A stretch of 64,000 nucleotides of DNA from the NCBI GenBank assembly GCA_033964015.1, contig JAWWUD010000103.1, positions 310,001 to 374,000 of the forward strand. The letters run 5' to 3'. This DNA comes from Scolanthus callimorphus (taxonomy: Eukaryota > Cnidaria > Anthozoa > Actiniaria > Edwardsiidae). Below, piece after piece: positions 32,967-40,500 of this stretch; positions within the stretch are counted from its first letter, which is position 1; every line of letters starts with the position of its first letter. The position numbers and the translations under genes are program-made. Below the pieces are notes generated by a model. That model worked only from the letters and a program-made list of their open reading frames with translations, was not told where the DNA came from and searched no databases.

Positions 32967-33126
32967 ACCTAACAGCCCTAACACCACTTACAGACCTAAC
33001 AGCCCTTACAGCCCTAACAGCCCTAACAGCCCTAACAGTCTTAACAGCCATAACAGTCTCAACAGTCTCAACAGCCCTAACAGACCTAACAGCCCTAACA
33101 GCCCTAACAGCCCTAACAGCCCTAAT
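32967..33126 (+). repeat. 9-bp array (CAGCCCTAA)n, left outer
   Basis: About 17 imperfect units; variants are CAGTCTTAA, CAGCCATAA, CAGTCTCAA and CAGACCTAA. The complementary unit is TTAGGGCTG, which contains the telomeric hexamer TTAGGG. It ends at taataatatacatg followed by aaaatcctttactctgattg. Confidence 0.85.
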
Positions 33127-33289
33127 AATATACATGAAAAAAATCCTTTACTCTGATTGGCCGTTGTTGTTGGTCAAACAGTTTAGGCAAGGTTCTTTTG
33201 TTTCAATGTAATGCACTAGTCAGTGGAAAGCCCCGCACCCCCCTACCCGGGGAATACCGGGGCATTAGATTTCCGAGTCTGTGCCCCTA

Positions 33290-33440
33290 AGACGGGGCAC
33301 AAATTATGATAAACACCTAACAGCCCTAACACCACTTACAGACCTAACAGCCCTTACAGCCCTAACAGTCTTAACAGCCATAACAGTCTTAACAGCCCTA
33401 ACAGCCTTAACAGCCCCAACAGCCCTAACAGCCCTAATAA
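33290..33440 (+). repeat. Left inner module plus second 9-bp array
   Basis: Repeats the inner half of the terminal module (aagacggggcacaaattatg) and then about 12 units of CAGCCCTAA, ending in the same AT-rich border (taataatatacatgg) followed by ctttactctgattggc. It is a direct duplication of 32,772-33,162 minus the foldback insertion. Confidence 0.8.
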
Positions 33441-33638
33441 TATACATGGAAAAAATCCTTTACTCTGATTGGCTAAGAGCAGTGCAATTTTTAGGTAACA
33501 GAGTGCAGAAAAAAGGTAACAAAATGCAAATTAGCTTAAAATACCTAATTCTGATTGGATAATAAACAAAAGAAAATAGTGTCAACCAATCATATTTCGA
33601 CTTTCTAGAAGCGTCAAATCTTGAAGTTGCGAGGGAAA

Positions 33639-34919
33639 ATGGCCGGCGTTCAGAGTAGATTTTCTCTCGCGACTGAAAAAACTATTGAAGAGCTAAACGC
33701 GGCAAAAAACAAAAACACTGTGCAAAGCACAACATTTTGGTTGAATGTTTGGAAGAAATGGTGTACTGAACAGGATATTTCTTCGGAAATTCACAAATAC
33801 GAGCCCGAGGGGCTAAACAAATTGCTCGAGAAATTTTACGCCGAAATAAAAACAAAAGCTGGAGAAGATTATGAGCCAGAGAGCCTAAAAGTGATGCTGG
33901 CGGCCTTGGACAGGCACTTAAAAGACCAAGATTACAAATTCAGCATTATAAGAGATCGTGAATTCGCTTCATCCAAGCAAGTGTTGGAAGGGAAAGCAAA
34001 ACAGCTGCGACTTGCAGGTCGCGGCAAGCGTCCTAACAAGGCACGACAAGTGACAAACAGCGAAGAGGAAGAGCTTTGGGAGCACAAAAAACTAGGCGAC
34101 GAAACCCCAGAAACACTAATTCAGACCCTATGGTGGTTACTTACTCAGCACTTCGGTCTTCCAGGAAGACAGGAACACCACGACATGAAGCTTGAAGATT
34201 TTCGCGTAACAACAGGTGAAGATGGTGTGCAGTTTGTGGAATATGCAGAGGGCCCAACCAAGACAAGGCCCGGTGGACTGTCAGCGAAAACAAGAAACTT
34301 TCAGCCCCGAATGTTTGAGACTGGTGGTCCCAGATGCCCTGTCCGTATATTTCAAGAATATGTACGCCGTCGACCACTAGCACTGCAGCAAAATGGGGCA
34401 TTTTATCTGTCAGTTAATGCGAATCGTCGAGCAGAGGATCCTATATGGTACAAACGTCAACCAATGGGAGTAAACAAGATTAACACCATGATGAAAGGCA
34501 TTATTGCTGGTACAACTCTCGAGTCTAGTGACAAACGATTCACCAACCATAGTGCAAGGAAGACCGTTGTTGGCAAAATGAAGAAAGCCAACCTTGAGCG
34601 ATCAGAAATAGCCAAGGTGACCGGGCATCGAAGCCTTCAGTCACTCGACGATTACGATGAAGCCGACGAACAAGACCAGCGGGCTTTATCCTTGGCCATT
34701 TCCAAGTGGAATAACCCAGCAGTGGCCCTAACAAACCCCCAAGTCACTCAGCCTGAGCCTCGGCAGTATTTGGGTGATTCTCGGATGAATTTCCAGGCGC
34801 AAAACTTGGTCAACAGCTTCCATAACTGCACGGTCACTTTCAACCTCCAAAACAGTTCGTCGCCGACGGTTCAGCCCAAAAAACGCCGCTATGCAATCTT
34901 TGACAGCGATTCAGAGTAG
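33639..34919 (+). CDS. Tyrosine recombinase (Crypton/DUF3504-like)
   Basis: Encodes a site-specific recombinase expected to cut and rejoin DNA through a covalent 3'-phosphotyrosine. The ATG at 33,639 has a strong context (gggaaaATGG) and gives 426 residues. An N-terminal helical core-binding-like part (about 10-135, including FWLNVWKKWCTEQDI) precedes the catalytic domain (about 140-360). All catalytic residues are present: Arg177 in GLPGRQEHH, Lys208 in PTKTRPGG, His304 and Arg307 in NHSARKT, His330 in VTGHRS and nucleophile Tyr339 in LDDYDEA. The tail ends in a basic KKRR cluster and acidic DSDSE. The frame is intact and uninterrupted. The family match is from memory of KIAA1958/Crypton-type proteins. 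It lies between inverted terminal modules, suggesting it mobilises the element. Confidence 0.85.
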   Translation: MAGVQSRFSLATEKTIEELNAAKNKNTVQSTTFWLNVWKKWCTEQDISSEIHKYEPEGLNKLLEKFYAEIKTKAGEDYEPESLKVMLAALDRHLKDQDYKFSIIRDREFASSKQVLEGKAKQLRLAGRGKRPNKARQVTNSEEEELWEHKKLGDETPETLIQTLWWLLTQHFGLPGRQEHHDMKLEDFRVTTGEDGVQFVEYAEGPTKTRPGGLSAKTRNFQPRMFETGGPRCPVRIFQEYVRRRPLALQQNGAFYLSVNANRRAEDPIWYKRQPMGVNKINTMMKGIIAGTTLESSDKRFTNHSARKTVVGKMKKANLERSEIAKVTGHRSLQSLDDYDEADEQDQRALSLAISKWNNPAVALTNPQVTQPEPRQYLGDSRMNFQAQNLVNSFHNCTVTFNLQNSSSPTVQPKKRRYAIFDSDSE

Positions 34920-35140
34920 ACTCTTGGACAATTCCATGTCTTTTACACTTATTTGGACACAATTTAGTGAAGTTTAAATCTCTGTAAATCGGAATTTGTG
35001 GTTGATTTGTAAAACCAACCGATGCATGTATTATTATGGGTTGTTGACAGAATACATTATTCATCACATGACAAGTGCGCGCGTCATTTCCGGTGTTCAC
35101 TTCATAGTGGTTTTGATTGTTTTTCATGTATATTATTAAT
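34920..35140. other. 3' flank of the recombinase gene
   Basis: No AATAAA in the first 150 bp that I can see; no gene. It leads into the inverted repeat at 35,141. Confidence 0.4.
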
Positions 35141-35179
35141 AAGTAATCATACGACTTTTCTCGTTCAATTTGGGATTAA

Positions 35180-35271
35180 TTACACTCGTGAGTTTTTCAA
35201 AAAGCTCAAATTGCACTCGCCCTAACAGGCTCGTGCAATTTCGATACTTTTTGAAAAACTCACTCGTGCAA
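35180..35271. mobile_element. 92-bp Harbinger-like MITE with TAA duplication
   Basis: Ends TTACACTCGTGAGTTTTTC and GAAAAACTCACTCGTGCAA; TAA flanks both sides (35,177-35,179; 35,272-35,274). The other arm of the surrounding inverted repeat gives the empty site (gggattaataagcc) near 36,620, confirming the 3-bp duplication typical of PIF/Harbinger. Confidence 0.75.
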
Positions 35272-35850
35272 TAAGCCAAATCAGGGTTTAAGAAAAACCG
35301 CGAGAGTCCCTCATTAATTTAATCCCTTCTTCGCTAGAATCAAGGCAGTTTTGATCCTGAAATTATTTTCTGTTCAAGAAAACGGGAAAACGAAACTCGA
35401 GGTAAGTCGCTTCTCCTTCGGTCGGTTCTCTACCGAATGACAAGCACGAGTTGATGTGTTCTAAGGACTATTAAAACCCTTTTATTTTATAAATCAATCC
35501 GTTTTTTCAAGCAATTATTTCCCTGTGCAGCTGTAAATGGCTTGTTCATGAAATCCAGTTGATCTTTTGAAATAATGTTGTGTCACGGCCATGTAAAAAG
35601 GTTCCGCGCACGTGATCTGAAAAACATAAACAAATCGAATCTTTCTCTGGCATTGTAATTCGCAGCTTTATACGGAAATATCGAGCGCAGGATATTAGAT
35701 TAATCCTTTCCTCGCTAGAATCAAGGCGGTTTAATTTTGATCGTGAAATTAGTTAATCTTCTCTAGAAAACGAGACTCGAAGTAAGTCGGCTTCTCCATT
35801 CGGTTCTCTATCGAGTCTCAAGTGACATATAACTTGAACAAGAAACATGA

Positions 35851-36111
35851 TTGATGACATGTTCTGGATATTTATTCATATTCAGAAACGTAAATATAAT
35901 TAGTATTCTTCCATCCGACGAGGATTTGTGTTTAAAGCATTGTAGCAATTCCACCTATCACCTCAATAATTCAAATAACTCACTCGAGGAAAGAACTTCC
36001 GTGCGATGTTCACCAGTCAGTTCTTATCATCAGCAGTGTGGCTGCGATCCGCGATTTGAGCTTTTCCCCTTCCCGTCTGCCGAAACTGATGGCGAAACTC
36101 CGAAAGATTAG
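35851..36111 (+). CDS. Hypothetical frame in the spacer of the inverted repeat
   Basis: An open frame of 86 codons ends at 36,111. The sequence ttattcatattcag before 35,886 looks like a splice acceptor, so 35,887-36,111 could be a terminal exon. The product is Ser/Asn/Cys-rich (SSYHQQCGCDPRFELFPFP) without a known domain. No donor-side partner was identified. It may be a cargo gene of the recombinase element or chance. Confidence 0.25.
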   Translation: MMTCSGYLFIFRNVNIISILPSDEDLCLKHCSNSTYHLNNSNNSLEERTSVRCSPVSSYHQQCGCDPRFELFPFPSAETDGETPKD

Positions 36112-36683
36112 ATTTTATGTTTTTCACGTGCGCGGAGTTTTTTACTTGGCCGTCCTTGAATAGGATTTCATGCCGAATACATGTAAGCCATTTACAGCTG
36201 TATAGATAAATAATTGCTTGAAAGAACGGATTTATCTATAAAATAAAAATACTCTTACCGGTATTAGTCCTTTTGAAGGAAAAAAAGAACACATCAACTC
36301 GTGCTTGTCATTCGGTAGAGTACCGACCGACAGAGAAGCGACTTACCTCGAGTCTCGTTTTCTCGTTTTCTCGTTTTCTCGAACAGAAAATAATTTCAGG
36401 ATCAAAACTGCCTTGATTCTAGCGAAGAAAGGATTAATCTAAAATCCTGTGCTGGATATTTCCGTATAAAGCTGCGAATTACAACGCCAGAGCACAACTA
36501 ATCGAGCCTAAAACCGAGATATTTTACAGTGAAACATATGGAACATAATTACTTCCGGTCAAGTTTTTTCCCCCTCGACCCAGGACTCTCGCGGTTTTTC
36601 TTAAACCCTGATTTGGCTTATTAATCCCAAATTGAACTCGAAGTCGTATGATTACCTATACTAACAGACCTGTACACGGCTGT

Positions 36684-36839
36684 TAGGTGTTAATCATAAT
36701 GTGTGCCCGCCTTTTAGGAATGCTTCCTTGTTGCTGTTTATGACTGTTAGGTTTGCTAGGGCTGTTAGGTTTGTTGGCTGTTAGGGTTGTCAGGCCAGCC
36801 AGGGCTGTAAGGGATGTAAGGGTTGTAAGGGATGTTAGG
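36684..36839 (-). repeat. Right inner module and 9-bp array (TTAGGGCTG orientation)
   Basis: Starts ggtgttaatcataatgtgtg and cccgccttttaggaatgctt, the inverted form of the left module, then degenerate units such as gctgttaggtttg, ggctgttagggttg and gggatgtaagggttg. The array is cut by the BEL element and resumes at 44,502. Confidence 0.75.
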
Positions 36840-37285
36840 TAAAATGAACGTTTCCCAGTGGAATGAACGGTTGGTAATCGAATAAACGTTTCCTGAAACA
36901 CTTGTTTAGACGCGGCTCGACAGACATTTAATATTTGACTTTGACAATATAACATAAATTAATGGACTTATCTGTTGGGCACATCAAGCCGGTTACTGAA
37001 AAATAATAGAAAGAAGCGTTAAACACTGAACATAGAGCTACATGGCGATTATACAGTGCAATTCTGGTGCGATACTTACAAACGATGTGTTGCAGGACGG
37101 TGAAGCCGGTTATCGATGTGCTTATAGGTTAGATGCGCTAGTTCGTATTTATGCAGTATCGGTTGTGAATAACTTACGTAACAAAGTACTAGTGCGTGAA
37201 GTACAAGTGCAAAGACAATGCATACAAAGTACAAAATATTTAAAGAAGGCAATTAGCGTATAAATGTTATTTGAGCGTAATTGGC
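36840..37285 (-). repeat. BEL 3' LTR (446 bp)
   Basis: Identical to the other LTR except for three substitutions (near 37,092, 37,180 and 37,220) and lack of the 3 bp found at about 44,173. Just inside it, on the minus strand, a purine-rich CTTAGGGGAGCCAGA could be the polypurine tract; in that case the LTR could begin TGTTAACGCC and extend to 37,292. The matching first bases are not preserved at the 5' LTR. Confidence 0.9.
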
Positions 37286-37511
37286 GTTAACATCTGGCTC
37301 CCCTAAGAGTTTGATACTCTTAATAAATATAATGCAATCTAAACTAAACTATATACTAAAACAGTCCAGAGTTCTTTGAAGAAACATCATGAAACGTCCG
37401 GGTCGTCTCAGGCTCCTCGACGGGATTCGACCCTGGTTTTGTCGTGCTTGTGTCGTAGGTCGACATAGGCCTTGCCATCTGAAGCTTGTTGTGGATCTTG
37501 TCCTCGGGAAT

Positions 37512-40500
37512 TTACATCTTCTGATCTCCCTCATTCTCTAGGATCAATATCAGCTTCGTTATTGGTCTCTCGTACACTGAACCAGATGAGCGAATCTTTA
37601 CCATTCGTACCAATCCTTTGTTGTCCGCACGAACATCGATGACTCTAGCCAATTTCCATTTACCTCTTGGACTACTCTCGTCTACCATTAGAACGACATC
37701 CCCGACTTTGAGATTTCGTTTGACCCCGTGCCATTTGATACGTTCTTGTAAGCTGTGAATGTACTCTCTCCTCCATCTCGTCCAAAAGAGGTTAGCTAGG
37801 TATTGTACTCGTCTCCATCTCTTCCGAAGATAGACATCAGCTTTTTGAAAGCATCCGGGCGGAGGCATCACGACTTTGGACTTCATTGTGAGGATATTGT
37901 TGGGCGTTAACGGTATCGGGTCGTCTGGATCGTCCGATAGATATGTGAGCGGTCTGCTGTTAACTATGCATTCACATTCAGCCATGAGCGTTCTGAAAGA
38001 CCCATCATCCAATGCATGTAATTGCTCTCTGATTAATCCAGCGAGAATGGCTCGTATTGAACGTATCTGCCTCTCCCATATTCCTCCCATATGTGATGCA
38101 GCTGGGGGGTTCTTCTTCCACTTTATCCAATCGGCATTGAATTCGCGCTTAACGTCATCTGCTATTTTGCTATGATTCAGCTCTTCTAACGCTTCACGAA
38201 GCTCACGTTCGCTGCCAACAAAATTGGTTCCGTTGTCTGAATGTAATTCTCGTACTGGTCCGCGACGCGCCACAAATCTCCTGATCGCGTTGATGCAAGA
38301 ATCGGTATCCAGGCTATGAGCAACTTCAATGTGGATAGCTCTTGAAGTCATGCAAGAGAAAACTACACCATATCTCTTCAACTCCTTTCTTCTTTCTTTG
38401 ATGATAAATGGTCCGAAGTAGTCAACTCTGCAGCTTAGAAACGGCGCAGCAGCCGTTACTCGTACTTCAGGCAAATCGGCCATTTTCTGTTCACCAACCT
38501 TTGCTCGTAGTCGACGGCACGTGACACATCTTGAGATATGGTACCTCACAGCTGAATTGGCATTGATGATCCATATCCGGTTCCTCAGCTCGTTGAGAGT
38601 CATGCCTCGGCCTCCATGAGCTACGCGCTTATAGGCGTCTTCGATAAGGAGTCTTGTTATATGGCTTTTCTTTGGTACGATTATAGGATGCTTGCTTTCT
38701 TCCGAAAGATCTTTAGACTTTTCAAGTCTACCGCCAACACGCAGTAGACCATCTTTTCCAAGTATTGGGTCAAGTCGATAGAGGCTACTTGACTTCTTTA
38801 GCTTCTTGTCTTTTATCTTCTTCTCGGCTCTTTTGCCGTTAGACAGCTCTGGCCGCGAGGATAGATAGATCATTTCATCGCTGAAGGCGTCTCTTTGGGC
38901 AATCTCTAGAATTTTCCTTTCCGCATCTTGTAGTTCAGTCACGGTAAGAGGTCTTGGTTTACTTATCTTTGTTGTCTGTTCTCGAGGTTGTTGAGATCTT
39001 GAGGTAAGCCTTCTTATCCAAGCAACGGCTGCCTTTAACTTGTACCAATCAGCGATTTTCTCAAAACGGCGAATTATACCATGGTTGGAGTCTGAGACAG
39101 TTGCATTGACGGTGGCTGTATCATTTGTGAACTCTTCAAGTAAAGAAGGATCCATGCTTGAATTTGGTTCAGACTTCGGCCATTCATTCATCGGTTGTCT
39201 TAAGAACTTTGGTCCCTTGATCCAGCTGTTTGGCGCTATAAAACTTGTTGCCTTAATACCGCGCGAGGCGTGGTCAGCGGGATTGCATTCACTGCTTACA
39301 TATCTCCATTGGTCGGGTTCACTGTGGTCTATGGTTTGTACCCGATTACTCACAAAAACGGGGAAGCGCTTCTCTTCATTCTTGATGTATCGTAGAACAG
39401 TTGTACTGTCTGTCCAGTAGAATGAGTCGTCTATCGGAAGTGATAACTCTTCAATCATTACAGCACCGACCTTGACTGAAGTTACTGCGGCTGTCAATTC
39501 TAGGCGTGGAATAGAGACACTCTTAATGGGAGCTAAGCGAGCTTTGCCCATGAGAAAGGTGCAGTGAATCTTTCCTTCGTTATTTATTTGTCGCAGATAG
39601 GTGACTTGACCGTAGCCAATGGAACTGGCATCAGAAAAACTATGAGTCTGTCTTGTTGTAACGTTTCCAAAATCTCCTGGCTTCAAACAGCGACTCATCG
39701 AGAACCTTTCTAACTGCGGTAGACTGTTTCTCCATTGTACCCAGCGGGTCTTGTAGGAATCCGGAACTTCATCATCCCAGTCAAGGTTTTCTTGGCATAA
39801 CTCCTGTAGAATCTTTTTTCCAGGGAGAAGTACAGGTGCACCAAAACCCAAGGGATCATATACGGAGCTTATAGTCGAAAGAATCCCTCTTCGCGTCAAC
39901 GGTTTATCTTTCAGACTAATACGAAAACCAAATGTGTCATTCTCTACTGCCCAATTGACTTTAATCGCTCTCTCGATCGGCAATTGATCTTTGCTGAGAT
40001 CTAGTGATTTGGCTTCCTTCGCTCGTTCTTGTTCTGGGACGGTTTCCAGGACAATTCTAGAGTTGCTTATGAACTTGGTCAGGTGAAATCCTCCTCTAGC
40101 ACATAGGTGCTGTACATCTTGAATACGAGTGATTGCTTTGGCTTCGGTGGTCTCAGATCTCAAACAGTCATCTACGTCGAAGTTTCTCTTCAAGACGTCA
40201 ACTGATTCTTCATCGTCAACTTCTTTACCAAAATCGTCCGCACAACGTCTTAGACAATAGTTGGCTATACTTGGTGACGAAACCGCACCAAACAAGTGTA
40301 CATTCATTTGGTGTTCACTCGGTTCTTCAGTAAGATCGCCATCGGACCACCAGAAGAATCTGAGGAAATCTCGTTGATGCTCTGGGACGCGAACTTGGTG
40401 GAACATGGCTTCCACATCTCCCATAAACGCTATGGGTTCCTCGCGGAATCTGGTTAAGACGCCGATTAACTTACTCGTCAGATCAGGACCCTTAAGAAGC

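Larger units (their letters stand above)
35141..36657. repeat. Large three-module inverted repeat
   Basis: Left arm (35,141-35,545) and right arm (36,185-36,657) are inverted copies sharing aagtaatcatacgact, caaatcagggtttaagaaaa, gctagaatcaaggcagtttt, gacaagcacgagttgatgtg and gcagctgtaaatggct. A third, direct partial copy (35,650-35,825: ttcgcagctttatacggaaa, gctagaatcaaggcggttt) lies in the middle. Indels are common, so it is older than the MITE and BEL insertions. The function is unknown; it may be part of the recombinase element or another transposon nested in it. Confidence 0.75.

Noticed and set aside
32967..33126. Interstitial telomere
   Set aside because: The hexamer TTAGGG is present only as part of a 9-bp unit; there is no pure TTAGGG tandem, and similar arrays flank the element ends.
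32947..33135. Frame encoding repeated RAVRAV on the minus strand (and LTALTA on the plus strand)
   Set aside because: It arises from the 9-bp CAGCCCTAA array, whose length is a multiple of three.
37042..37263. 73-codon plus-strand frame in the BEL 3' LTR, also present at 44,258-44,479
   Set aside because: Both copies are simply the LTR read antisense; the few substitutions do not show coding constraint and no motif is present.
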